64,000 nt of DNA, from assembly GCA_028280615.1 (NCBI GenBank), contig JANQLK010000018.1, forward strand, positions 52,962 to 116,961, given 5' to 3'. The DNA is from Woeseiaceae bacterium. GTDB taxonomy: Bacteria; Pseudomonadota; Gammaproteobacteria; Steroidobacterales; Woeseiaceae. Position numbers and translations under genes: made by a program. Shown one piece after another: positions 28,314-37,675 of the stretch. The notes beneath the pieces are model-generated. The model searched no databases and was not told where the DNA came from. It worked only from the letters and a program-made list of their open reading frames with translations. Position 1 is the first letter of the stretch. Each line of letters begins with the position of its first letter.

Positions 28314-29414
28314 CTATGCATCCTGTCCCGAGGCAATCTCCTCATATAGCTTCATGTATTCGAGAGCCCTATCTCGGAAATCAAAAGACCCTTCCACTCG
28401 GCTACGAGCCGCAGCTGCTCGACTGCGTACGACAGCCGTTTCAAACAGGTAGTCCTTAACGAGATCGGCAATCTTGCTCGGATTGTCGGTGTCGATGAAC
28501 AGTGCGGATTCGTCGTCGAAAAGATCTCTGTGTTCACGAATGTCCGAGAGTATGAGCGGGCAACCAATGGCGGCGGCCTCGAGCACGACGTTTGGCTGTC
28601 CCTCGTTCTTACTAAGGGAAATGAGGGCAGAGGCCCGACCCATCCAGTTCCACAATGATCTCGTATATGGTCTCACACGAATGCGGTGAGATAGTCTCGC
28701 GTCAAAGGCCAGTCTACGAACGGAAGATTCAAGTGGTCCATTGCCAAACAATGCAGCATTGAATGACGCGTCATTCTCTACGAGGTACTTGAGGCTTTCC
28801 GCTATGAGCATGATGTTCTTGGCCGGCACGAATCGCCCCGCGTACAATACAAGCTTCTTGTCAACCGGACCGATTTTCTCAAGACTGCTCGCGTCTCTTA
28901 TTCTAGTGAGTTCGTGGACCGGTATGCCGTTTCCGATTACTCTACAATCAGGGGCCACCAGTTCAGACGTCCAGAATGCGGCGCCTGCAGCAGAGTTGGC
29001 GACAATCGTTCTCGCTCGGCGCGCGACCGCCACTCTAAGGGGACCCTTCCAACCAGAACTGTACGCCAACGCCGAGTTTCTCTCGGATACGACGTATGGC
29101 TTTCGGCAGACCAATGCGCCTATGCCTGCGATTATGTCCATCTGGGGAAGCCAAGTCTGTACAACCGACGGGTTCACGTTCCGGATTATGCCTCGTATCC
29201 TCATTAAGAGCCGAGGGTCAAAGTTGCCTACAGCCGGCATGGGATGCAGATTGCATCCGGACTCAAGTACCCTTCGATAGTTCGGTCCTTCGGAAACATG
29301 CGCAATATGTACATCGACGCCAAGATCACATAACGCGGGCGCGAGGTAAGAAAGCTGCCGTTCGGCTCCGCCGCCGCCGAAGCCATGAATCGCGTGCAAC
29401 ACCGTCAAGGTCAT
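28314..29414 (-). CDS. GT4 family glycosyltransferase
   Basis: A 366-aa enzyme. The N-terminal VLHAIHGFGGGGAERQLSYLAPAL carries the glycine-rich loop common to GT4 enzymes. The donor-side segments are LVLYAGRFVPAKNIMLIAESL and LISLSKNEGQPNVVLEAAAIGCPLILSD, with EX7E (NEGQPNVVLEA). It starts 6 bp after the Wzy stop, so the two are cotranscribed. It would add one sugar of the repeat unit on the cytoplasmic face; specificity is unknown. Confidence 0.89.
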   Translation of the reverse strand: MTLTVLHAIHGFGGGGAERQLSYLAPALCDLGVDVHIAHVSEGPNYRRVLESGCNLHPMPAVGNFDPRLLMRIRGIIRNVNPSVVQTWLPQMDIIAGIGALVCRKPYVVSERNSALAYSSGWKGPLRVAVARRARTIVANSAAGAAFWTSELVAPDCRVIGNGIPVHELTRIRDASSLEKIGPVDKKLVLYAGRFVPAKNIMLIAESLKYLVENDASFNAALFGNGPLESSVRRLAFDARLSHRIRVRPYTRSLWNWMGRASALISLSKNEGQPNVVLEAAAIGCPLILSDIREHRDLFDDESALFIDTDNPSKIADLVKDYLFETAVVRSRAAAARSRVEGSFDFRDRALEYMKLYEEIASGQDA

Positions 29415-29420
29415 TTTCGA

Positions 29421-30683
29421 CTACTTTCCTTCCCCGTGTCGCACTGGGTGGTTTTGGACCGAGAAGTACGTCAAACCAAGGATAAATCCAAGTGCAGCGA
29501 AGAAAACCCGGGAATTGAGAACGTCAGTTGAAAATATGCATGCGACAGCTGTAGCCACAGCGAGCATCGCCGCCGGATCGAATGGATAGATTTCTGGAGG
29601 AAATCTCCGCCCGAATCGATAAAGGCGAATTAGCAAGAGTGCAAATATGACCGGGGCAGCCACGCCATAGTCGAATGCAATCTGCAAGTATTGGTTGTGC
29701 GCAGTGTTCGATAGGCTCCCTGCTTCAACGAGATTTGATGAGCCCGCAAGACCGAACCCAAATAGCGGACGACTGCGAATGCCCTCCAAGTGTTCGAAGA
29801 AGACAACAAGTCGAGCCGCAACCGAGCCAGTTCCTCTCTCACCGATGTCTAGCTTTTGAATTGACTGCAAGCGGTCATAGAGCCCGAAATCTGCTCGAGA
29901 TGACGCGTTGTTCTCCAGTCTGCGGGACACGTCATCCGCCGCAACGAACACGGCAACTATCATCGTCACCGCAGTGACCGTCTTAAGAAATCCTCTCTTA
30001 GCGAAGAAGCCGGATTTGCGTGTTTGAACGCTGAGGACGTAAATGACCAAAGTCATGCCGACAGCAACTCCGCTCCGAGACCCTGTTAGCAATAGGCTCA
30101 AGACAAACACTGCGGTGGCGATCTGTTGACTAGCATTGTGTTGGGCCAATGATATCGAAACTACAACCACGTAAAGGAAGCTTAAGTTGTTCGCCGCAGA
30201 ATTTGGCTGCAAAAAGAAGCCATAGGCACGTCCAAGGTAGTCACTTTTTGCATCCGCAACTTCTGCGACAGTCCGAAAAAAGTCGGCGTGCAAAATGCTC
30301 AGCAGCAGTCCCGCTACCGTGATACATGCAGACGCAAGAAATACACGGGCGGACTTCTGAGCGCCGACTTTCGTGACGAATATCGCTGTCGCGAACGCCA
30401 AGGCGACAAGGTATGTGTTTACCGCGAGAGCTCGAAGATCCAAGAAATCCGAATAGACCAGCGTTGCCATAGGCCAAAGGATCATAAAGCAAGACCAGTA
30501 AAAAAAGTCTTTCTTCCGGAGTGTGAGCAGCGCGCGTTTGTAGTTGCGGATGAGATACAGGCCAATGACACAGAGCATCGAGGCGGTCGCTAGCGCAATT
30601 GGGATGCCTAGACCAGCGGCCACGAAGGAAAACAGGCCCGTGAGATTCAGCATCAGTACAAGTGCGAAAATCCGGTCAGTCAC
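29421..30683 (-). CDS. wzy: O-antigen ligase/polymerase (Wzy-like)
   Basis: A 420-aa polytopic inner-membrane protein with about 10-12 hydrophobic helices. The large periplasmic loop region contains GFGLAGSSNLVEAGSLSNTAHNQYLQ, in which the H-N-x-Y/F pattern is the Wzy_C/O-antigen ligase signature. It overlaps the asnB gene end by 8 bp. Position next to Wzx and Wzz makes polymerase more likely than WaaL ligase. It would join flipped undecaprenyl-linked repeat units in the periplasm. Confidence 0.87.
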   Translation of the reverse strand: MTDRIFALVLMLNLTGLFSFVAAGLGIPIALATASMLCVIGLYLIRNYKRALLTLRKKDFFYWSCFMILWPMATLVYSDFLDLRALAVNTYLVALAFATAIFVTKVGAQKSARVFLASACITVAGLLLSILHADFFRTVAEVADAKSDYLGRAYGFFLQPNSAANNLSFLYVVVVSISLAQHNASQQIATAVFVLSLLLTGSRSGVAVGMTLVIYVLSVQTRKSGFFAKRGFLKTVTAVTMIVAVFVAADDVSRRLENNASSRADFGLYDRLQSIQKLDIGERGTGSVAARLVVFFEHLEGIRSRPLFGFGLAGSSNLVEAGSLSNTAHNQYLQIAFDYGVAAPVIFALLLIRLYRFGRRFPPEIYPFDPAAMLAVATAVACIFSTDVLNSRVFFAALGFILGLTYFSVQNHPVRHGEGK

Positions 30684-32556
30684 ACCACCTACTCTTCCAG
30701 GACAGGTACATCAGGATATTCCACACAGGTCGTGCCGCGTTATCACGGCCGGAGACGAATTGACGCCAACACTTGGTAACAGCTTCAGAACGGAGATGCG
30801 GGCACTGTCCAGCGGTCGCTATCAGCGCTTCGGCTCTCGGCTGGAAAGGGCCTCTTAGCCAGTCGACAATCGGTATTGAAAAACCGGACTTCGGACGTTC
30901 GAATAGCGTCGGGTGAACAAACCGCTTCAAAACTTGCTTCAGCGCCTGTTTGGAGTTGCCAAGCTCGTGGCCGATCGGCAATGACCATGCATGCTGAACT
31001 ACCGTGTGATCAAGGAGTGGAGTCCGCCCCTCCAAACCAACGCTCATTGTAGCTCGGTCTACCTTAGTCAGAATGTCCCCGACAAGGTAGGTTCTGAAGT
31101 CCGCAAATTGCATCTCGCTCTGCAGCGCCATAGCATCTGTTGCCGAAGCATGCAGCGAGAACGGGTTGTACTGCTCTGAAGCATTGGGTACGAAATCACG
31201 TACGCTCATTACAGAGGCGATACCATTTTTGTAGTAATCTGCGGGACCAGCGGCTGTGGTGAGGGCTGCCGCACGGTCGGCCTTGCCCCGGAGGTCGGAG
31301 CTTTCGGGTAGCAATCGGGAGGCCAACCGAATACTCGTCCCAGTCCAGGCTGGGAGTCTGCGTAGCGCACGCCAAGCTGCTAGGAGCTTTGTATAGTGGT
31401 TGTATCCGCCATAGAGTTCATCGCCCCCGTCTCCAGACAGTATGACCTTCACGCTGCCAACCGCAAACTTGGAGACAAGGTACGTGGGAATGATCGACGA
31501 ATCCGCGAACGGTTCGTCGCAAAGATCCGGGATTTCGTCGAAGATCGACAGCGCATTCATCGGATCCAGCACAAGGCTATGGTTATTGACCCCCAACGCG
31601 CGTGCAACTTCGCTTGCGTGGTGGGTCTCATCGAAGTGGCTGTCGTCGAAACCGATTGTGAAGGTATCGATATTGGCGGATCGTCTCTCCTTCATCAATG
31701 CAACAACTAGGCTGGAATCTATGCCGCCAGACAAGAATGCGCCGACAGGGACGTCTGCGATCAGGCGTCTCTCTACCGCGTCCCCCAGTAGTTCGTGGAG
31801 CTGATCGATGTATTCGTCGCTGTTCGGAAGGTGCCCCTGCGGGCGGGTTTCGTCATGGAGGGATCTAGCGTCCCAAAAAACCGTCCTGTCACAGTGTTGC
31901 CTGTCCAACCGGATCGCAACGAAAGTGCCGGGCTCGACTTTCTGTACACCTTCAAAGATGCACTGCTGACCCGGGACGTAGCCGAACTGCACGAAGCTGC
32001 CGAGAGCCACCGGATCGATATCGTTCGGTCGATTTGGGAGCGACATCAGAGCTTTCAGCTCAGAGGCAAATGCCCAGCCTTGTCCCCAATTTCCGAAATA
32101 TAGAGGCTTAATTCCTACCCTATCGCGGGCAAGAAACAGCCGACGATCCCGCCTGTCCCAGAGCGCAAGGGCAAACATACCATTGGTGTCTCGCAGTGCT
32201 CTTTCGACTCCATATTGGGCAACGTACTCTAGGAGGACCTCGGTATCCGAGTGACCCCTCATCGCAACTCCGCGCAACTCGAGGTCACTTCGGAGATCGG
32301 GGTAATTGTAAATCTCTCCGTTGTATGTGAGCGCCCATCGACCATCCTGAGAGATCATCGGTTGATGACCGAATTGGCTCAGATCCAGAATCGATAGTCG
32401 AGTGTGAGCCAACACAACGCCGCAGGATTCGTCGATCCAAAAGCCGTCATCATCCGGGCCTCGATGCCTTAGGGAGGCGATCGCAGAGCGAGCGCACGCA
32501 GCTAATGCTTCCTCACTCGCGCGCTTCCCAATCAACAGACCCGCAATTCCACACAT
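30676..32556 (-). CDS. asnB: Glutamine-hydrolysing asparagine synthase-like amidotransferase
   Basis: A 626-aa two-domain enzyme. MCGIAG has the catalytic Cys2 of a class II glutaminase. The synthase half carries the PP-loop SGGIDSS (GAFLSGGIDSSLVVALM) and SGDGGDELYGGYNHY. Full length for AsnB. In polysaccharide loci such paralogs often amidate sugars (for example uronic acid to uronamide) rather than make asparagine. Next to a heparinase-like gene, sugar amidation is a reasonable inference. It starts 12 bp after the sulfotransferase stop. Confidence 0.9.
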   Translation of the reverse strand: MCGIAGLLIGKRASEEALAACARSAIASLRHRGPDDDGFWIDESCGVVLAHTRLSILDLSQFGHQPMISQDGRWALTYNGEIYNYPDLRSDLELRGVAMRGHSDTEVLLEYVAQYGVERALRDTNGMFALALWDRRDRRLFLARDRVGIKPLYFGNWGQGWAFASELKALMSLPNRPNDIDPVALGSFVQFGYVPGQQCIFEGVQKVEPGTFVAIRLDRQHCDRTVFWDARSLHDETRPQGHLPNSDEYIDQLHELLGDAVERRLIADVPVGAFLSGGIDSSLVVALMKERRSANIDTFTIGFDDSHFDETHHASEVARALGVNNHSLVLDPMNALSIFDEIPDLCDEPFADSSIIPTYLVSKFAVGSVKVILSGDGGDELYGGYNHYTKLLAAWRALRRLPAWTGTSIRLASRLLPESSDLRGKADRAAALTTAAGPADYYKNGIASVMSVRDFVPNASEQYNPFSLHASATDAMALQSEMQFADFRTYLVGDILTKVDRATMSVGLEGRTPLLDHTVVQHAWSLPIGHELGNSKQALKQVLKRFVHPTLFERPKSGFSIPIVDWLRGPFQPRAEALIATAGQCPHLRSEAVTKCWRQFVSGRDNAARPVWNILMYLSWKSRWCD

Positions 32557-32568
32557 CGGGTTATAGCC

Positions 32569-33474
32569 TTAACTGTCCAGCCATGCGCCAAGGTCCCGAT
32601 CGAGCAGCTTGGCGAGCGAACTGACTTCATCACGGTAGGCGTCCCTGATCTCCGCTAGAACCTCTTCGGCGATCGAGGCCTCCGAGGCCTTCGACATATT
32701 CAAACGGCGCAAGAAATCTCTTACGAACAGATGTTGAAGACCAAAGCTACGTTTGATGGAACGGGAAACTCGGAGTAGTACCTTGGGTGGTCTTTGTACG
32801 AAATTGGCAAGCTGCTCGCTCTTGAAACTCTTCTTGGCATTGATGACCGGAAAACGGGTGCGCCCGTCGTCCTCCAGCTCCAGAAATGAAACCACGTCGA
32901 CGTACACTTCGCGATGAGCCTTCTTGAAGTCGTCGAACAGAATAATCTTCACTTGCGACGGGTCGAATCGTTCCAAGAAGCGTTTCACCTGCGTCGCGTA
33001 GCCTGCTATCGCACGGTAGTACAGAATCTCGGGTACCCTGCAGGTCGACGGGATCTCGGAGCCGCGACGTCGAACTTCCTCCAGATTCCAGGCCGTGCAG
33101 AAGTCTTCGACTGATTCATCCCGCGAGTAGTACGCTTGTCGATGCATGGACGGAACCATTTCATCAGGGCGTCGCAGCATGATCAGGATCTTTGCGCCTG
33201 GGTTTGCGGAGTGTATCGCGTCCGCGGCGACGCTAGAATAGAGATACCAGACCGAAGCTTCGCCAATCACCGTGTCGGTTGGCTTTCTGGCGTCGAAGAG
33301 GCCGAGGTAGTCGGTCTCCGTTTCCACGGCCCGCAGCCCAGGAAAATCGGTCGAGAAATAATGCGGTTCCTTGGGCTTGCACATGAAAACGCTCGGGTGC
33401 TCATGCAGGTAGTTCGCCATTGCGGTTGTGCCGCACTTGGGCGCCCCGACGATAAAAAAATTTGGATAAGTCAA
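32569..33474 (-). CDS. PAPS-dependent sulfotransferase
   Basis: A 301-aa cytoplasmic enzyme. The N-terminal YPNFFIVGAPKCGTTAMANYL holds the 5'-phosphosulfate loop (PKCGTT). ILIMLRRPDEMVPSMHRQAY supplies the Arg/Ser 3'-phosphate-binding motif. The track's 427-aa ORF extends far upstream inside wzx in another frame. The true start is probably TTG at 33474, overlapping the wzx stop as TTGA, since homology begins there. It implies a sulfated sugar or glycan in the product. PAPS-synthesis genes are not in the window. Confidence 0.85.
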   Translation of the reverse strand: MTYPNFFIVGAPKCGTTAMANYLHEHPSVFMCKPKEPHYFSTDFPGLRAVETETDYLGLFDARKPTDTVIGEASVWYLYSSVAADAIHSANPGAKILIMLRRPDEMVPSMHRQAYYSRDESVEDFCTAWNLEEVRRRGSEIPSTCRVPEILYYRAIAGYATQVKRFLERFDPSQVKIILFDDFKKAHREVYVDVVSFLELEDDGRTRFPVINAKKSFKSEQLANFVQRPPKVLLRVSRSIKRSFGLQHLFVRDFLRRLNMSKASEASIAEEVLAEIRDAYRDEVSSLAKLLDRDLGAWLDS

Positions 33475-34790
33475 TTCTTGAAGACCGACGCTACAGAAGG
33501 GTTCAGGCGCAAGTACTTTACGGCAAACAGAACCAGAACGACATTCCAGGCCAGCTTGGTTACGGCCGTTGAAGCGGCGGCGCCTGCGATGCCGATCCGA
33601 GGGATGAGGATAGCGTTGAGCGCGATGTTCAAAGGCACGAACAGCAAGAAGGCCTTCGTCGCCTGAGTATGGTACCCGGTCATCGCCAACACGTAGCCAA
33701 CGGAGCCTCCGGTCGCGTTTAATATCTGACCGAGAACGAGCAGTCGAAGCGCGTTCGTTCCCGGTATGAACTCGGGCCCAAACACAGACAAAGCCAGAGT
33801 CGCACCCACAACAAGGGGAACAGAAAGCCCGACTGCCAATACCGTGCTCCACAGCGCTGCGGTCGTGAGCAAACGCTGGACCTTCTGATGATCTCCTCGT
33901 GCATGCAGTGCGGCAATCGAAGGTGCAACGATAATGTTGGCCACCATCAGGCCGAACCCGGCAAGGCTCGATAGTTTAACGGCCGCGCCGTATATTCCTG
34001 CTGCGTCGGCACCTTCGAATGCACCGACCATCAGGATGTCGGTTTCTCGTAGTAGAATTTGCGAGCCGGACAAGAACATGAGAGACAACGAGATTGCGGT
34101 CCATTCGCGCAAACGCATTTCCGGCGTATGCGACATAGTCTCTATTGGCCGCTTTTTCCAGAGCCAATACGTGGTGAATGCCAAGGCTATCAATCCCGCG
34201 ATAGCGTTTGCGGCAATAGCGTGCCACGCCTGAAACGTGCCGCGGGTGTATACGAAGACAAGTAGCGCGAGCGAAATGACAATAATGTGTCGGATATTGA
34301 CTTCAGCAAACTGCGAGATTGTTGGGTAACCCAGCGCCCGGAGCGCCGCAGTTTCGGTTACAAGTACGGCCGTTATCGCCAGGAGCACCAAGCCGGCAGC
34401 AAGAAGCCTTGTGAAACCACCATCCAGATACGTATCGCCGAACAACACAGTCAGTGCGGCGGCGAGGAAAAGACATAGACTGCTTGCCAATCCCACGATT
34501 CCAATGAACTTGAAGAGTCCGTTGAGTAGCCCCCACTCGTTCTTAGCAGTGTATTCTGATACGAGCTTTAAGACAGAGCTGTTCAGTCCGATCAAGACAG
34601 CAGGTGCAATCAATGCGACCAGTGTCAGCGTGTATATGTAGTAGCCATAGCTTTGCACACCTAGGATTCTCGCCAATAAGACATTTGACAGAAACGCGAG
34701 AACGGTCCCAAGAACGTTGACAAGAAGAACGCGGGTTGCGTCGCGGAGAAATCCCGGCCTCCGAGTTTTTTCTAGAAGCTTCCTGAGCAA
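33471..34790 (-). CDS. wzx: Polysaccharide flippase (Wzx/MATE-like)
   Basis: A 439-aa polytopic protein with about 12-14 hydrophobic segments. The start MLRKLLEKTRRPGFLRDATRVLLVNVLGTVLAFLSNVLLARILG is the classic RfbX/Wzx amphipathic entry and first helix. A mid-protein segment YGAAVKLSSLAGFGLMVANIIVAPSIAAL is common to this superfamily. It transfers undecaprenyl-diphosphate-linked repeat units across the inner membrane. Its stop overlaps the TTG start of the sulfotransferase, indicating translational coupling. Confidence 0.9.
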   Translation of the reverse strand: MLRKLLEKTRRPGFLRDATRVLLVNVLGTVLAFLSNVLLARILGVQSYGYYIYTLTLVALIAPAVLIGLNSSVLKLVSEYTAKNEWGLLNGLFKFIGIVGLASSLCLFLAAALTVLFGDTYLDGGFTRLLAAGLVLLAITAVLVTETAALRALGYPTISQFAEVNIRHIIVISLALLVFVYTRGTFQAWHAIAANAIAGLIALAFTTYWLWKKRPIETMSHTPEMRLREWTAISLSLMFLSGSQILLRETDILMVGAFEGADAAGIYGAAVKLSSLAGFGLMVANIIVAPSIAALHARGDHQKVQRLLTTAALWSTVLAVGLSVPLVVGATLALSVFGPEFIPGTNALRLLVLGQILNATGGSVGYVLAMTGYHTQATKAFLLFVPLNIALNAILIPRIGIAGAAASTAVTKLAWNVVLVLFAVKYLRLNPSVASVFKN

Positions 34791-34921
34791 CGTTCAGGCC
34801 TCATGCGAAGGTCCAGAGTTCAATACACTTCCCCAACGGGCGTCACGGTGATGGTCAGCGTGCCGCAACCATAGTGAATGGCGAAATTCTTCGTTCGTGC
34901 GTGGGAGGCGTTTTGCGCGAT

Positions 34922-35842
34922 CTAGCCTCGCCGAACTCCGTCTGCGATCAGCAGTCCCGCCAGCGTGGCGAGTCCAGACAAGAACACTGCGGCGAGAACA
35001 ATCAACGATCGGAAAGGGCGCGCCTTCAAATCCGGGACAACCGCCGGGTCGATCGTCTGAAACACGTAGTCTGGTGACGCCTGTGCGAGCATGATCGTCT
35101 TGGTCTGCTCTTGAATCAGGTTGAAGAAGACCGTTCGCAGTTCCGCCAACGAAGTTGATTCGATCTGATCTTGAAGGTAAGAAATGGCTTGTTCGGCTCG
35201 CCCTACATCTCGCTCCATAATAGTCTTGTTGATGTCGTCAATGAGCCAATCTACCCATAGTTTCGCGAGGTCGGGCGAGTAGTGTTCGATCGCAACTGTA
35301 ATGAAGCCTGTGTCACGATTGACTGAGACGCTCATGACTTCTTGAGCGAAGTGTTCATATGCTTCCTGTTGGGACGGAACCACACCCCGTGGAGGACTTG
35401 CTTTGCGAACCCACGTTTCTGAACCCGTGTCGTAAACATCTTTGTCGATCTCAAGCAACTCAGTCTCCGCGTTCCATCGAGACGCCGCCATCAGCGGGAC
35501 AAGAATTCCGCGGCGTTCTATGAATTCCGCAACGAATCCGCGAGACCTCAGCATAGCGATCGCGAGTTCCGTATCGTCGGCCTCACCGCCGGGAAGAGAG
35601 ACTCCAGCTAGTCTCGCCAGGCCAGCGTACTGACTAGCAAGGGCTGCGAGATTGCTGCCCGAATCCATCTTCCTCGGAGCAAGTAACGCCTCCGATCGAT
35701 AGATGTTCGGCAGCATCAGGCTAACAATGACAGCAATAACGCTTGCCGCAGCCGGTATCCCAATGACATACCAACGGCCAGCCCAGATCACGCTGAAGAG
35801 TCGGCGAAAATCTATATCGTCTTTGTTGGAGGGGTGCGACAT
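34922..35842 (-). CDS. wzz: Wzz-type chain-length determinant
   Basis: A 306-aa protein. An N-terminal TM helix (GIPAAASVIAVIVSLML) precedes PNIYRSEALLAPRK, the Wzz strand. A long periplasmic coiled region follows (AEQAISYLQDQIESTSLAELRTVFFNLIQEQTKT). Then come the Pro-rich VVPDLKARPFRSLIVLAAVFLSGLATLAGLL second TM. No C-terminal tyrosine kinase domain or Tyr tail is present, so it is a Wzz (O-antigen or enterobacterial type) rather than a Wzc. It is the first gene of the leftward polysaccharide operon. Confidence 0.88.
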   Translation of the reverse strand: MSHPSNKDDIDFRRLFSVIWAGRWYVIGIPAAASVIAVIVSLMLPNIYRSEALLAPRKMDSGSNLAALASQYAGLARLAGVSLPGGEADDTELAIAMLRSRGFVAEFIERRGILVPLMAASRWNAETELLEIDKDVYDTGSETWVRKASPPRGVVPSQQEAYEHFAQEVMSVSVNRDTGFITVAIEHYSPDLAKLWVDWLIDDINKTIMERDVGRAEQAISYLQDQIESTSLAELRTVFFNLIQEQTKTIMLAQASPDYVFQTIDPAVVPDLKARPFRSLIVLAAVFLSGLATLAGLLIADGVRRG

Positions 35843-36606
35843 CGAGAATTGCTTGGCTTCAGTCGAGATTGCGGTATAGGCGTCTTGAGTAGGTCGCTAC
35901 AGATTTTGGCCTGGCGTAGAAGATCGCTCTCTGCTTAACAAAGGAACTTGGTTAGCTGCGATATGACCATGGTCGGCACTGAGGAGCGACTCCAGATTTC
36001 TCAACGTGCAGAGTTTTCACTCTGAACGAATACACTTGCCTCTTCGATCGGAGACAGAGAGCACTAGCGTGCGAAAAACGCATTCTCAGCCGCCCTGTCA
36101 ATTGCTGGCCGACCAGACATTTGCATGGCCAACTTGCTGCACACGGAATTGTAATACACGATTCGTAGACTTAGCACACCACTTCTTTGGCGATTTGGAT
36201 TACTCTAGCGTTGTGCGTCTCAACACTACCCAAAAAATTTCGGAAGCACTCCCATGCTCCATCGACGAATCATCCAAGAATCGCGGAAGTCGGCTCCTCC
36301 GCTTGGCCGAAGCTCCGGCGACTTCGCATACGCGTTCGACAACTGACCCGGCCGTCTGACGGTTGACTCGACGATGGCGGACAGGTTCGAGACGTCGCGT
36401 GATCGAGTAGCCTGCGACGGAACAGACAGGGGTCAGTCTCTCTACGAATTGCAACGTCAGCGTGGTCGATACGGGATCAGGGCGGGTCAGTGGCCTAGGA
36501 CGCTGTCTCAGAAACGTTTAATTTCCGCCCGTCATCTGTTAAAACAGCACCAAAATCGGATATTTTAAACCATATCTGCTGGTATTTGAGGGACCATTTA
36601 CACGCA
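35843..36606. other. Long low-GC divergent control region between wzz and wecA-like genes
   Basis: About 760 bp without a supportable gene; the short ORFs at 36006-36359 and 36200-36454 lack features. It separates the leftward operon from the rightward initiating transferase. It includes an inverted repeat CTGTTAAAACAG (36536-36547) and an AT-rich stretch (36545-36580). It probably holds promoters for both directions. No JUMPstart/ops element (GGCGGTAG) was found. Confidence 0.5.
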
Positions 36607-37665
36607 ATGAGCGCGGCCGCGGCACTAGTATCACCTATCGTTACCGTCGGCTTGCTGGCGGCCCTTCGCCCGTTCGCGTTCCAGGCGGGCTTTCTCGACC
36701 GGCCGGGCGGCCGCAAAGCGCACCGTGGCGACATTCCCTTGCTGGGCGGAATCGCGATGTTCGGCGGCATGTTCGCGGGCATGGCCGTCATGCCCGGCGG
36801 CGATTACGCATTGCTGCCGCTGTTCGTTGCCTCGTGCATCCTGGTCGGCGCCGGCGCAATCGACGATCGTTTTTCGATCGCTGCGCCGTGGCGCTTCGGG
36901 GCGCAAATCGTCGCGACGCTGCTGATGATCCACGCGGCTGATCTTCCGCTGACCGGCATCGGCGATCCGTTCGGCTCGGGCGAGATTCGCATGGGCCGAT
37001 TCACGTTGATATTCACGATGCTCGTGTCGCTGACGATGATCAACGCCTACAACCTGGTCGACGGCGTGGACGGGCTCGCCGGGTCACTTGCCGTCGTTGC
37101 GCTGCTGGCCGTCGCGATCGCGGCCGGGCCCGGTCACGCCGCAGCGGCCTACGCGTGCATTGCCGCCGCTGCGGTCGTCGGTTTTCTGCTGTTCAATTTT
37201 CCGTCGCCGTGGAACCATCGAGTGCGCACGTTCATGGGCGATGCCGGCAGTACGCTGCTCGGTTTCACGATCGTCTGGATCACGCTCGGGATGAGCCAGG
37301 AGCCGGGTCGAATTGCGTCGCCGGTAATCTGCCTCTGGTTCGCTTCCATTCCGATCTACGACACGCTGACCTGCTTCGTACGACGCGCATTGAAGCGCCG
37401 CTCTCCGCTGTCGCCCGGCAGGGACCACTTCCACCATCTGCTGCTGGACAACGGTTTCGGCGTGCGCGGGACGCTTGCGGTACTGGTAGGAATTCAGGCC
37501 GTCTATGCGACAACGGCCCTCGTCGCGCTCGCGGCGGGCGTGCCGGATGTGATCATGTTCAGCGCCTGGGCAGTCCTGTTTGTGACGCAGCGCGCCGTGA
37601 TCAGCCTGATCGCGGGTTTCCGCCGGTCGCATGTACTGGCGGAGGAATACGCGGCCAGCGACTGA
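36607..37665 (+). CDS. WecA/TagO-like undecaprenyl-phosphate sugar-1-phosphate transferase
   Basis: A 352-aa polytopic enzyme of the MraY/WecA/WbpL family. Signatures are RKAHRGDIPLLGG, NAYNLVDGVDGLAGSLA (Asp-rich catalytic loop), FMGDAGSTLLGF, and the histidine motif SPGRDHFHHLLLDNG. It transfers a sugar-1-phosphate, usually an N-acetylhexosamine, to undecaprenyl phosphate, starting repeat-unit synthesis. The ATG at 36607 is chosen over the TTG at 36586. GC content returns to the background level here. It is probably the initiating step for the polysaccharide locus. Confidence 0.9.
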   Translation: MSAAAALVSPIVTVGLLAALRPFAFQAGFLDRPGGRKAHRGDIPLLGGIAMFGGMFAGMAVMPGGDYALLPLFVASCILVGAGAIDDRFSIAAPWRFGAQIVATLLMIHAADLPLTGIGDPFGSGEIRMGRFTLIFTMLVSLTMINAYNLVDGVDGLAGSLAVVALLAVAIAAGPGHAAAAYACIAAAAVVGFLLFNFPSPWNHRVRTFMGDAGSTLLGFTIVWITLGMSQEPGRIASPVICLWFASIPIYDTLTCFVRRALKRRSPLSPGRDHFHHLLLDNGFGVRGTLAVLVGIQAVYATTALVALAAGVPDVIMFSAWAVLFVTQRAVISLIAGFRRSHVLAEEYAASD

Positions 37666-37675
37666 CGCGCGGCGC

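Noticed and set aside
36370-36430. GGTTCGAGAC resembling a tRNA T-loop
   Set aside because: No matching acceptor stem, D-loop or anticodon arm could be built around it.
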